Source: Adiantum capillus-veneris
Taxonomy: Eukaryota; Streptophyta; Polypodiopsida; Polypodiales; Pteridaceae
NCBI GenBank assembly: GCA_014529385.2
Contig: CM043965.1
Coordinates: 18,613,412 to 18,677,411 of the forward strand
Length of the DNA stretch: 64,000 nt
Reading direction: 5' to 3'
The notes beneath the pieces were generated by a model, which saw only the letters and a program-made list of their open reading frames with translations, was not told where the DNA came from and did no database searches. Positions within the stretch are counted from its first letter, which is position 1. Every line of letters starts with the position of its first letter. Both the position numbers and the translations under genes were made by a program. Of the stretch, positions 22,791 to 33,510 are shown in pieces.

Positions 22791-23177
22791 TAGGATGGGG
22801 ACCTTACAGGCACCCCGTGGATGTCATTCCTCAAGGGTAATAAAGGTTTATGCTACAATCTCAGTGGTCAACCTTCCGAAGAAGTCCTCTATGGCTTCTA
22901 CGCCCAATGCATGTTCTTACCATCACATAATATGTTGGCGTTTGAGGAGGCATTCTACAAACATTCCTTCACTTGGTGAATGAAGATTTTTGGGCCAATG
23001 ATAAGAAACCTGACATCAAGATTTGTAGGCTACTCCGCAGTAGAGCTGAAAAACAGAGTCACTATGCAGTTTTTGCAGGTCCCAGATAAAGAGAGAAAGA
23101 TCATATACAAAAAGGCTCTAAAAGCACTTGAAGACCGCCTCACCAACTATCAACCTGAAGACTATTTTAGCCCATAA
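22791..23177 (+). pseudogene. Terminal ORF abutting the polypurine tract, unknown
   Basis: The frame reads DGDLTGTPWMSFLKGNKG near the start and is open to a TGA at 22978. It resumes in the same frame at MKIFGPMIRNLTSRFVGYS (22981) and ends at 23177, 25 bp before the polypurine tract. The C-terminal part is Lys-rich and helical. It is probably a downstream part of the ORF at 21514, joined by a lost splice or frameshift. Athila-type elements carry an env-like gene in this place, but I see no signal peptide or membrane span here. Confidence 0.4.
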
Positions 23178-23201
23178 AGTTGTGTCAAGGGACGACACAG
23201 G

Positions 23202-23216
23202 CCAGGAGGCGGGGAA
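23202..23216 (+). promoter_or_regulatory. Polypurine tract of the giant element
   Basis: CCAGGAGGCGGGGAA directly precedes the TG of the right LTR. It would prime plus-strand DNA synthesis. Confidence 0.8.
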
Positions 23217-24135
23217 TGTTAGCAGCAAGCTAACTCGGATACCATTTTTTGGAGCTCTCATTGTAAAACACTTATTATTTTGGTAAATCGGGAATATTGT
23301 AACTCCTATTTTTTGGATAAACTTTATAAAGATGAGCCGGGGCTACAAGCTTCCAGATTGTGTCAACCTGTCAGTACCCATCTTTAGTTAGAGCTCCCAA
23401 ATTATTAGTTTTGACCACCAAAAACCTTGGCTAAGGTATAAAAGCCAATTTTTGTAAGCTAATTTAAAGTTTTTGAATAATGAAATACACAGCGTGAGCT
23501 AATGGCGCTCATTTCTTTCCTTCTCACGCTTGCTACTCCCTCCCTGGTTGTCACATTGCAGTCGTGTTTATTGTATTGCAACCGCAGGTAAGAGCTCTAC
23601 GCATTGACGTAAACACTTCACATTATTTTTTAGCTTTTGACGTCATTGACCTGTGGCCTAATTTCTTCATAATTAGGAATTTACACTTCAAAATAAAAAA
23701 CCAAGCATAGGCGGGGTATTGGGGCATCATTGGTAAGCATTTAGGTGCATTCTGGGTCGAAAACGACTAGGTCAAAAATCCACTGCTGTTAATAATCGTG
23801 ATTTTTGCACTTGACCTAAAGTGGGATTTGAGGCCATAAGAATGTGTGATTAGGTCTTATAAACATGTCCTAAAAGTTTCGTTACGTTTGGATGTCATTT
23901 GATGATGTAACGGATGTGATTTGTTTGTCGATGAGGGATTGGCTTTTGGTGATTTCAGTCACTTGAGTGCAGCTTGAGTTAGATGCGAGTTGTTTGTTAT
24001 TTTCCAAGAGATTGACAACCTCTTGTAGCCTCTATGCACTAGTCGAGTCAGTTTTGTCCCATGGAGTGACAATTTAATCTTGGTTCTCGCTAAATGTGCA
24101 ATAAGATAGGAGTGAGGTTAGACACCCCTCCCACA
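23217..24135 (+). repeat. Right LTR of the giant gypsy element
   Basis: 919 bp, TGTTAGCAGC...CCCTCCCACA, aligned throughout with the left LTR (2891-3810). It holds the LTR-type half palindrome at 23788-23807. Confidence 0.92.
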
Positions 24136-24440
24136 ACTTGGATGGTGAAAGTAGCAAAAACCTCATTTAGTGAAGTATATGTAGCATTTCCAAGTGTGAA
24201 TGTGACAATAGGTATGTAAAAATTGACCAAAACTTCTTTGTATAGGACACATCTTTCATATAATCTTATCTTGGGACAACCCTAGATTGTAGGAGTTTGA
24301 ATGGAAAAAAAATGATGGATGATGGTTCAACATATGCTAGAACAAGAAGAAAAGGTAGAAAACGTGCTATTAAATTTCTTACTTTTTGTGTGAACCATGG
24401 AAAAAATTGAGACAACTTTCGAGAGAACTCTTTACCTAAG
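24136..24440 (+). pseudogene. Protease-like fragment of the older host element
   Basis: It begins with the ACTTG duplication. The frames read SFSEVYVAFPSVNVTIGM and then YNLILGQPWI, the C-terminal signature of retroelement aspartic proteases. It continues the retrotransposon whose gag remnant ends at 2890. Stops throughout. Confidence 0.45.
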
Positions 24441-26849
24441 GTGAGTAAAGAATTTCATGACCATAGCATAGTATCAAGAAACATTTTCCGTGTTTCATCG
24501 TTTTGTTGTTTCGACGTGTTATGTTTTGAGGATGGGAAGAAGAAACAAATTGGTTTCGTGGGAATAATACCTAATTGAGCACTTTTGATAGTAGCTACAT
24601 ATATATCTACATTTGAGAACATTGTATTATAAGTAATGCTCAAATTTGCACCACAAAGGTCAATTGTAAGCCATAAGTGGTAACATGACATAGCCTTAAA
24701 TGCAGATGCATTCTTATTTCCAAAAACATTGTGTGTGTGTTGTTATTTTTAAACTAATACTTATACATAAAAGAACATATCAGTTTAAAAGACAGTTGGC
24801 TATAGACAAAGGACAAGGATTAGCACAAAAACGTCTCAGTCTTTGATTCATTTTTGTACATCATAATGAGAATGAGGTATCATTCTTGAGATTTTTATAT
24901 AAATTAGTTAAGCACAATTGATACGAAAGTGACAGAGGCCAAGTATGTCGATGACAGATAGCAACCAAGTGAAAAAGATCCTAAGTAAAGATAAAGTCCC
25001 CACTTGCATCCATATAGACAAAACAACAGATTGTTAGCCTTGAATACATATTATAGGTGTCAACAAACCTATCAGTTGTTATCCATGTCCTACTTAAACC
25101 CTTTTTAACTTATATCTACCATTCATGTAGTGTAAAATACCAACAAGTATCCATTCTTGAAAAATGTTATGAGTTTGTCATAGTGAGATCAGGAACCCAT
25201 AACTCCTCCTTGTGAAGTGTGTATTATATATATTTTTTAATTCATTTTAGGATTGTGATTAGAAGGCGATCATCCCTTCTAATCCAAGTAAAATTTTTAT
25301 AATAGGTTGTAAAAGTAAGGAGTTATCCTATTTTTAAAAGTAAATTATACATATTTTACTAGATTAAATTTAATCAAAAGGCCATCCCCCTTGTGATCCA
25401 AGTTTTTTACCCATTTCTATCCCATGAAGCCTTTTTGTCAAACCACTTCAACTTTTGAGATGTTCTTGTTTCTAATGAAATTCATGGTTAAGAAAGCTTA
25501 ATCATTTCAAGAAAAAAATTTATGGTTTAATCATTTTCTAGTCAGAAATTGGCTTATTCCCTATCCATGCAACACAACTACCTGGTTTTATTAAATAAAG
25601 TTTAGGAGTTACAAATGTTAAATCATTCTTGAATCTTAATGTAAATCAAGCTAAAAAGGAGCTATCAACCAAGCATTAGGCAAGTAATGAACCAATAGTC
25701 ATCATTAAGGCAAACGCTAGTGATAAGCTAGGTTTGAGATGAAAATACCCCCTTTATAAGCAAAAAAAAAAGGGGGGGGGGGGGGGATGAGCAGTTGAAC
25801 ATGTCTAGTAGCATTACTAAGTCAAAAAGCCTAACAAGCCAAACGAGCTAGGTAATCTAGGCCAGCAAGTTGCCAACAGTAGGTATTCTAAGCTAGCCCA
25901 TGGCATTACTTTCAAGACGCTCTCTTACTTTACCTCGTATAATTTAAAGTGGTTTTGTAATTAAGAAATAGATCAAGTATTATCCTTAACGGAGTGAGAT
26001 TACCCATCTAGTAAACAACAACCCAAATCTTATTTTGAGGACCATACAAAAAACATTATCATGGCACCCATCCCCACGCATAAGTCTGGCATTATTCATC
26101 ATATAAATGGACTCTATCACGACAAGTGATTTATTAACAGAAAGGTTTCCCAAGGTTTGACACACCCAAATGCTCCAGCGAAGTATATTAAACCAACTAA
26201 CTGTGCCCGAGTATTTCCAGGACATATTAATATATCTCTATTAGTGTCATTAAAGGGACACAGAACCAAAAGTAAGGGACCAGTACTCCCATAAATACCG
26301 GATCAATGGAGGCATCAAGCACCAACAATGTTTTGATCAACAAGAGCCAGAAATCTTTACTAGCAACAAATTTATTGTCTAGGAGCAGTCACCTAAGGCT
26401 ATCAAATTAACACCATAGAGAGGTGACTAGGATCATATTTTAGTTAGAGTGTAAGTATCATAAACAAAAGCATGGAAAGTAATATCCAAACATTAATATG
26501 TATTGATCTTTAACCTACGCATTAAAAGTAATAACCATATGATTCATGTTTCTTACTTGCAACAAATCCAAGAAGACAGTGCCAAGCTATACAGCTGTAG
26601 AAAAAACTCAAAAAAGTATCTCATTTACATCAGCTAAATATATTCCAAAACTAAAATATGTAAGTGATCCATGAATCTCATTATGAAATCTAAAAACAAC
26701 AGTGCTCCACCTAGTTCAATTTGTTCTAGCGACCAACTGCTCCTTGCAGATTCCTAAAGTGATCCAAGTTCCAAGCAGGTTATGATATACCCATCCCCAA
26801 AGTATGCATCATAAGTTAGGTTGGTATGTTAGTAGATAGGTATAGCACA
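24441..26849. other. AT-rich intergenic DNA, no gene recognised
   Basis: Both strands show only short, unconvincing frames. The one distinct feature is an A10 run followed by G15 at 25762-25786. The minus-strand ORF at 25986-26225 has no motif that I trust. Confidence 0.5.
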
Positions 26850-27362
26850 CACAATAGCAACACATGAACAAAAACTTCAAATTACTGAACTTTAATAGAG
26901 AGAGAGAGTCGACACTGCCTAATGTAGTTTTGTGCCTAGAGGTATTGGCCCCAATATCCGATGCCCATTCTTGTATTTATTTTTATATTAATTCTTGAGA
27001 AAAGTACCAAACCCGCGCGACCTATACTCTTAGACTCTACGTCTAGATGCTCTGTAGAGTGAGCCCCCAAAGGGTCTATTTATTCTTACAAGGGATGCTC
27101 CAAAAGTAGAGCCCCAAAAGCAGTTAAACTCAAAAGCATATGGTCCCAAAACCTACCAAAAAATAGCCAGTGCAAATTACAAAATTTTGTACGACCTGCC
27201 ACATCATCAACTATTAGTGCATAACATGGAAATCCGTACAGCCTATCCACATCAATAGTAAATGCATATCGTGGAAAATCCATACAGCCTATCTACGTCA
27301 GCATCAATATTATCTATCATGTCCGGGTGATCATTCCACATCATGAATTTGTGACATACCCC
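26850..27362 (-). repeat. LTR-like sequence with polypurine tract, minus strand
   Basis: On the minus strand an AGAGGGGGGTA purine tract (27362 down to 27355) is followed by TGTCAC, the usual junction of tract and 3' LTR. The next 500 bp share phrases with the plus-strand LTR at 30164-30660: GCTGACGT, CTGTATGGATTTCC, TTTTGAGTTT, then a TAAATAG promoter-like box. The outer boundary is not visible; 26850 is approximate. Confidence 0.45.
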
Positions 27363-27486
27363 CCTCTGGAAAGAATTATTACCATTGACAGTTAAAGATT
27401 GTAAAGGGGCCAAGGGCTTCCAAATTTGTAACTAGGTCAATCCCTAAGCATTTTTATCATTACCACCACATTACCACCCCCTTTCA
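27363..27486 (+). repeat. End of a 5' LTR of a chromovirus relative
   Basis: Sequence ending CCCCCTTTCA at 27486 immediately precedes a primer-binding site. It shares AAAGGGGCCAAGGG with the LTR of the 48882 element. The left boundary cannot be seen and the LTR is probably truncated against the minus-strand LTR-like sequence. Confidence 0.4.
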
Positions 27487-27487
27487 T

Positions 27488-27499
27488 TGGTATCGGAGC
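27488..27499 (+). promoter_or_regulatory. Primer-binding site, initiator tRNA-Met type
   Basis: TGGTATCGGAGC differs at one base from the standard TGGTATCAGAGC. The following sequence resembles that after the primer site at 49036 (TATTTTGGGCAAG and CGTTTTGCATG there). Confidence 0.7.
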
Positions 27500-28070
27500 T
27501 ATTTTTGGGAAAGGGGAAAAGCGGTTTGCATGTGCATGCGACAATGCACTACTTCTCTCCCACAATCTGCAGATAGACCACGATCGCATGACCAAGGCAA
27601 ACTCGACCGGTAACTCTACATCACCGAGGCTCCGAAGGCTTCCATTGACTGTGTATGTAGGAAGGCCCGCTTAACCCTTGCATGAAGGAGGGTTGAACCC
27701 ACCCCATAAGGGTAAAATGTCAACACTTTACCATGAAGCTATTGAGCCTTGTTATGTATAACAAGGAAAGGTAGCATATTTGTGTTGAAAAGAAAACTAG
27801 AAGGAAAGGGAAAGCACTTCAAGGAAGTAGTTTCACCCTTCCTTTTCACTTCTTGAAAGAAGGCAAGTTTTCCTCCAAAAATTACTTTTTCCTCAAGGAT
27901 GACGTAGCTTCAAACTGAACAAAAGCCTTCACAAAAACAATGAGTTTGTGTAAAGAATCAACAAAGGTGTTCTTACGACGAACGACACATGAAGCACTAC
28001 AATTTTTGCAAGGCGAGATTTGCATGCAACACAAATTAGACCTAGCACTTCGCCTTGGGCATCACCAATT
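27500..28070 (+). other. Leader of the gag-less chromovirus, non-coding
   Basis: No gag or protease frame is found between the primer site and RT, so about 2 kb present in the related element at 48882 has been lost here. A CT/GA-poor, mixed sequence remains. Confidence 0.5.
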
Positions 28071-29240
28071 TTATTGGTAAAAAAGAAAGATGGTACTATG
28101 CGCATGTGTGTAGATTATCGCAAATTAAATGCCATAACCATCAAGAACCTGTATCCTGTACTTCGAGTGGATATTTGATCAACTCCATGGGGCAAGATAC
28201 TATACAAAGATAGATCTTTGTTCAAGATACCACCGAGTGTATATCCTTTTGCAAGATATCTCCAAAACTACCTTTAGAACATGGTTTGGGAATTTTGAGT
28301 TCTTGGTTATGCCTTTTGGTTTAACCAATGCTCCATCTACATTTATGAAACTCATAGATAGTGTCTTAAGTCCCTATCTTGGAAAATTTGTTGTGGTTTT
28401 CCTTGATGACATTCTTACTTACAGTAAGACTGAAGATGAACACATCGAACACTTGCAATTAGTGCTCGAACAGCTACAAGCTCACATGATGTATGCTAAG
28501 CAAAGCAAGTGTGATTTCTTTAAAACAGAGATACATTACCTCGGTCATGTGATCTCTTATTCTGGCATAAAAATGGACATTGACAAGGTCGCTGCCATTC
28601 TTTGATGGCCACATCCGAACACGGTTGAGGACCTTTAAATATTTCTAGGCATGGCTGGATTTTATTGACAATATATTCGTGATTATGCCAAAATCATTGT
28701 TCCTATGACGGATCAACTTAAAGCAAATGATAATACCTTTTCTTGGGAAGAAGCCCAAAAACACAGTTTTGAACAGCTCAAGGTAGCTATAGCCACTGCT
28801 CCCATCCTAGCAATCGTTCACCCACTTAAGCCATTTGTGGTAGAGACTGATGCTAGTGATAAAGAAATTGGTGTAGTACTTCTCTAGGAGGGAAGACCTA
28901 TAGCCTTTGAAAGTAGAAAGTTAGATAGAGCTCAATAGAATTATTATGTCTGATGCCTCACATTGATTCACTTGCTGTCACAGAAATAAAGAGTGGATTT
29001 TTGGAGTCATTACATGGAAAGTGTGCACAAGATCAATCATATGCTAAAGTGTGAAGTTCCCTCACACTCACATGTCTCTATACAGCTAGATCAACATGTC
29101 TCTGCACGCGCAGATAAAGACTCCAACACATAGAGCTCCACCCCTACTCAGAAAGAGCTTAAGCGATCGAAGAATTTTTCCATTGATGATGGCTACTTAC
29201 TCCACAAGGGTAGAGTATGTGTGCCAAAGGACTGAGACCG
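28071..29240 (+). pseudogene. Chromovirus reverse transcriptase and RNase H (broken)
   Basis: RT begins with [17 protein letters not shown]. The 28237-28605 frame (122 aa) carries [19 protein letters not shown], then the catalytic FLDDILTYS near 28400 and the C-terminal IHYLGHVIS. The 28705-28887 frame has VVETDASDKEIG, the first acidic block of RNase H; the domain then decays. It is very similar to the RT of the 48882-59995 element, so both belong to one chromovirus family. At least five stops or frameshifts. Confidence 0.85.
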
Positions 29241-30160
29241 GAATTAGCACGGCTATCTGTAGAGCATATACATAGACTGTACGGGCTTCTAGCTAGTATC
29301 ATTAGTGACAAAGATTGAAAGTTCGATAATCACTTCTGGAGAGCTGTGTTTCAAAAGTTGGACAACTAAACTTAATCTAAGTAGGTTGATTATCCAAAAA
29401 AAGATGGTCAAACCAAAAGAGTTAAAATCAAGTGCCAGAGGATATGCTACGAGTGTACGTTAGCAAGAAGCAAACCAATTGGGAAGACTACTTACCTATA
29501 TTGGAATTTTCTTATAATAGTTAAAAGCATGTGACTACAGGATTTAGTCCATTTATTCTTTATATGGATTTCAACCTAGATCACACGTTATGGTGGGGTT
29601 GGCTAAGGAGAAGATACAACAAGCGAAGGACTTTATCCAAGACCATTTTGACATGCTTCGAGTTGCTCGACAGAATGTTAAGTAAGCTCAAGATCGATAT
29701 AAGAAGTACGCAGATGATAATGATTGTCTTGCTACTTTTGAAGAAGGAGACAAGGTTTTCCTCAAAGTTTCGGAGCATTCGGAAAGTCTAGAGACGGGAA
29801 AAGTTGCTAAACTTTCACCACAGTATTATGGACCGTTTACCATTCTCAAACATATAGGTCAAGTGGCCTATAAGTTAGCTCTTCCAGAGCACTCACGAGT
29901 TCATCCTGTTTTTCATGTTAGCCGTTTACAAAAACAGTTTGGACAACATGATAATGTCATTGACGCAAGTGTGTTAGTTAAACTTATCAAACCGCCACGG
30001 ATTCTCATGAGCTTCGCACTAGACATCATGTCAGATGACAGGTGTTGGTAAAATGGCTAGATAGACTTGAAGAAGTTTCTACATGGGGGAAGGTCTCCGC
30101 ACTTATGAAATGTTTTCCTACGTTCGTTTTTGAGGACAAAAACGATTCTCCAAGGGGGTT
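29241..30160 (+). pseudogene. Chromovirus integrase remnant and C-terminal region
   Basis: Only pieces of the integrase core remain: IISDKD (second Asp) near 29300, then KKDGQTKRV near 29400. The zinc module and first Asp are missing. The part from 29530 to 30140 is better kept: GFQPRSHV, KKYADD, the GPY/F-type KLSPQYYGPFTI, HPVFHVSRLQKQFG and the end FPTFVFEDKND, which precedes the 3' LTR. The normal chromodomain segment is only partly readable. Confidence 0.75.
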
Positions 30161-30163
30161 TAG

Positions 30164-30660
30164 TGTAAGGACATGGGTCCTACAGAAAAGGCCAATGGCA
30201 TGGCCGGATAGTGTGTATGCTAGGGGGAGGCTATAAGATAGCACGGTTCGGTGGAGACTAGCACACACGTTACCACCGTCCTTTCAGGACTACCCACAAA
30301 AAACATGCTGACATGCTGACGTGGCACCTGTATGGATTTCCAAGTTTTACGATGATGACATGGTAGTTGTATGGATTTTTGCAAAACACATTGGCAGTTT
30401 TTGGACCTGTTTCTTTTAGAGTTTGATTCTTTCCTTGGAATTGCTTTTGAGAGGCCAAGGGCCTTTAAATAGGAGCCAAGGGCTCTATTTTTGGAACACT
30501 CTTGGAAGGAGGTGCAGAGGATAGAGTACGGGCATTGTATTGAGTTCAAACAATATAAAGAAATACCGAAAGGGGTGCCCAGTTTGGGGATAGTGCTCTC
30601 TCGGGGTAGAACTCCACCACACCCTCTCTTATGTGTCGTGCATCTCTTTCAGTCCAGTTG
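30164..30660 (+). repeat. 3' LTR (approximate end) of the gag-less chromovirus
   Basis: The purine-rich AAGGGGGTTTAG is followed by TGTAAGGACATGGG at 30164. The sequence holds GCTGACGTGGCACCTG, a TTTAAATAGG promoter-like box near 30459 and AACAATATAAAG near 30550. The right end is hidden by the following (CT)n tract. Confidence 0.5.
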
Positions 30661-30672
30661 TTATTTGAAGTG

Positions 30673-30867
<195 letters not shown>

Positions 30868-30955
30868 TCAACTCTTGTCAGATAGATCTTCGAGGTCTCT
30901 TGGGATATTTTCCTACGACATCAAAATTCTCTTCTCTCTTCTCTTCTCTTCTTCT

Positions 30956-31070
<115 letters not shown>

Positions 31071-31318
31071 GAAAGAGGTCCAAAAACTTTTAAAATTAGT
31101 CCACGACACCGTTTTGAGGAGTTTCAAGTGCTCAGGGCTAATATGCTAGAATCATAGGCTTTGCTCTACGGCTTCCTACATTGACCACTCCCTCCAAATC
31201 CGTGGGGCTCTTCCCATCCTGCGTGTATTGTATCATACACACTAAGCCTGTGCATGTAGTACATTCTCTAGCACCTCCTCGGCAGCAACACGTGGATGCT
31301 CCCCTGGTTGGGTTGCAC

Positions 31319-31320
<2 letters not shown>

Positions 31321-31387
<67 letters not shown>
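31321..31387. repeat. (GA)n microsatellite
   Basis: About 67 bp of GA with two GGG interruptions; opposite orientation to the two preceding CT tracts. Confidence 0.97.
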
Positions 31388-31391
<4 letters not shown>

Positions 31392-31437
31392 CGTGTGCCT
31401 TCTGCAGGCCTTTCATTGGCACCTCCGCCTTGCCACG

Positions 31438-31462
31438 ACACTAAGTGACACATAACATTAAA

Positions 31463-31513
<51 letters not shown>

Positions 31514-31695
31514 AAGGGGATCGACGGCGCGGAAGTGGATGCGGGGAGCCCGAGGCAGATTAAACCCGGACGCGCGGCAAGTCAACGCGAAAAAGAACCC
31601 GGGCGGCGACTCGATTTGAACCCAGGGCCTCGTCGCCCAGATTGTGACGCATGGGGTAACCATCCCACCCGCGCGCACATGTTGTAGCCATGGCC
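31438..31695 (-). mobile_element. tRNA-related SINE-like sequence with a 50-base G run
   Basis: On the minus strand, GGTTCAAATCGAGTC (31622 down to 31608) fits an RNA polymerase III B box. Upstream, GTGGGATGGTTACC is placed like an A box about 50 bp before it. Sequence further on (CCGGGTTTAATCTG, TCGATCCCCTTAC) is shared with the inverted sequence at 31725-31885. The tract C50 on the minus strand (G50 at 31463-31512) then interrupts before TTTAATGTTATGTGTCACTTAG. The tRNA type and family name are unknown. Confidence 0.5.
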
Positions 31696-31724
31696 TGGGT
31701 TTTTGGGGTTTTATTATTAAAACA

Positions 31725-31885
31725 TAGGCGCTGCCCGGGTTTAATCTGTGGCCGGGTTTAGTTTTTAAGTGCCCATCTATGGCTGCAACCTCTCCGATTT
31801 TCGTGCGCGCACTTCTCTGCCCTCGATCCCCTTACCCCCCCTCTTTAATACTATGTGTTATTTAGTCCTGAGGCCCGCCTTGCAA
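31725..31885 (+). mobile_element. Second SINE-like copy, inverted relative to the first
   Basis: It shares CCCGGGTTTAATCTG, TCGATCCCCTTACCCCCC and a TTTAATACTATGTGTTATTTAGT tail-side block with the minus strand of 31438-31695, in the same order. Here the C tract is only seven bases. It lacks the B-box part, so it is 5'-truncated. Confidence 0.5.
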
Positions 31886-32839
31886 GCCCAACAGTCTGCG
31901 CGCACGTGCACACAACTACGCTTCGCTTCGGGTCTCTAATCAAATATGCTCAAGTGTTTTAAAACAATCAATTTCACAGACAAGCAAAATTCCCTTTAGG
32001 TTTGATAAGGTCGAGGACCCACGTGGTCTATTGTGCACAAGGGTGCGATATACATACTCTGTGCTTCACACACAAGTTACATATTGCACCGAGTAGTGAG
32101 ATTGAGAATCTCTATTTTTCTCTCTCTCTATGCGCACGTGCACCACCCTACACTACATGTCGCCATTTTCTTTTGCAAGAAACATATGGATAATGTACTT
32201 GTGCCAAGCAAAAAGCATTTTTGTTGCTTCCTCATGCGGTATGTAAAGCCTTTTGAGTCCTTGTACATATACATGGGGGTGGTCGCATCAGACTGGAGGA
32301 GTGTCATATGGAAGATGTGCAATGTTTGCCACTATTAGTATCATCATGTCTACACAAAAAATCAAGCAGAGGGAGTGATGGTCAGTTGTGCGCCTACACT
32401 TGGACTAGCAAGATGTACATGCTCCATTTAGAGTGACCTACTTACTGTCAGGGAGAGTTTCAATAATTAGTCATCCAATTAGAACAATGACACTTCCGAG
32501 GCATATAATGTGTTATAACCATGAGTCCACACCCTCAACATGGACATAGGGGAGGATATGTTTCCTAAGACAAGAGTGTTCAATTGCTTGAAGAGTGTTT
32601 CCTAAGTCTTTTGACCTATGCTTTGGTTTATGATCCTTGTATATTTGTTACCATGGTATGAAAGCACTCAAGAAATAAACAAGTATGAAATCAATTTTGT
32701 GCTCAGTTTATCTCACATTTTGTTTTTACAGGCCTTGTATATTTACTACCATGGTACTCCAGCCATGGTATAAAATCACTCAACAATATATTGGTGTGGT
32801 TTTGTGCTGATTTGTGATTTCCTACACCTCACATAACTC
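31886..32839. other. No gene recognised
   Basis: Mixed sequence with two short near-repeats (TGTATATTTGTTACCATGGTAT at 32639 and a related phrase near 32737). No domain on either strand. Confidence 0.4.
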
Positions 32840-33510
32840 TCTCTCATGAGTCTCGTGCAATTTTTCCATTCGCTTGGTAAAGTTTGCTCCATGTATGGCA
32901 AGACTCAACCAAAACAAATGTGGACTCTTGACCATACATCATGCCATCTCCACAAGTGACTTGTTTTTCCTTTCAACAAGACCATTTTGTGGAGGTATAT
33001 ATGGCACTTTACATTGGCGTTTTATACCTCGACTAGGCAAAAATACATTAAACCCATGAGACATATACGCCCCCCTCCATTTGAATGGAGGGGGAAATAG
33101 TACATTTAGAGACATTTTTAGACATAGCCATAAATTGCTTGAAGCACATTACTACTTCGGACATACCTTTAAGTGGACATACCCATGCATGCCCAGAGTT
33201 ATCGTTAATGAAAGTCACAAAGTACAGGTAATTGCATAAGGATGGAGCTTGCATATACCCACAAACATCTCTATGCACAAGTTGCAACCTGCATGTAACC
33301 CTTACTGAACCATTATTTGGAAAATTTGAAATGTGTATCTTACCCAAAATACAACCTTCACAAAACATGCTTCGAAGGTGCTTCAAGCGGTGGCAAAAAA
33401 GCAACCATATTAAATTTTTCCAAACGCAAAAAATTGGCAGAATTTAGATGCCCAAAACATGCATGCCAAAGTTTTGCATCTAAACAACCTTTGAATCCAC
33501 AACTAAACTA
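32840..33510 (-). pseudogene. Ty1/copia integrase fragment
   Basis: On the minus strand, 33404-33048 (118 aa) reads EGCILGKIHISNFP (end of the zinc module), then HRDVCG (first Asp), FVTFINDNSGHAWV and FKQFMAMSKNVSK. Beyond the frame, QNGLVERKNKSL and EMAWCMVKS are readable towards 32900. This is copia integrase. A fragment of the same family lies at 40490-40790 on the other strand. The rest of the element is missing. Confidence 0.75.

Larger units (their letters stand above)
2891..24135 (+). mobile_element. Giant Ty3/gypsy LTR retrotransposon, 21,245 bp, non-chromovirus type
   Basis: Both ends are defined: LTRs of 920 and 919 bp (2891-3810, 23217-24135), TG...CA termini, an exact 5-bp duplication ACTTG, a tRNA-Asp-type primer site at 3813 and a polypurine tract ending at 23216. 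The domain order is gag, protease, RT, RNase H, integrase, which is Ty3/gypsy. The integrase ends in a GPY/F-like segment without a chromodomain. Size, primer type and a long 3' arm recall the Tat/Athila/Ogre group, but the lineage needs an RT tree. By eye the LTRs differ at roughly 5-10% of positions, and every pol domain has stops or frameshifts, so the copy is old and inactive. A 1.3-kb DNA transposon (14263-15601) sits inside it. Confidence 0.9.

Noticed and set aside
2892-23220. A pair of separate solo LTRs instead of one element
   Set aside because: Matching ACTTG duplications, primer site next to one LTR and purine tract next to the other show a single insertion.
25986-26225. 79-aa minus-strand frame as a copia RNase H remnant
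   Set aside because: I could not find any of the conserved acidic blocks in any frame.
31600-31695. A functional tRNA gene on the minus strand
   Set aside because: The B box is convincing, but there is no clover-leaf with paired acceptor stem; a SINE-like origin fits better.
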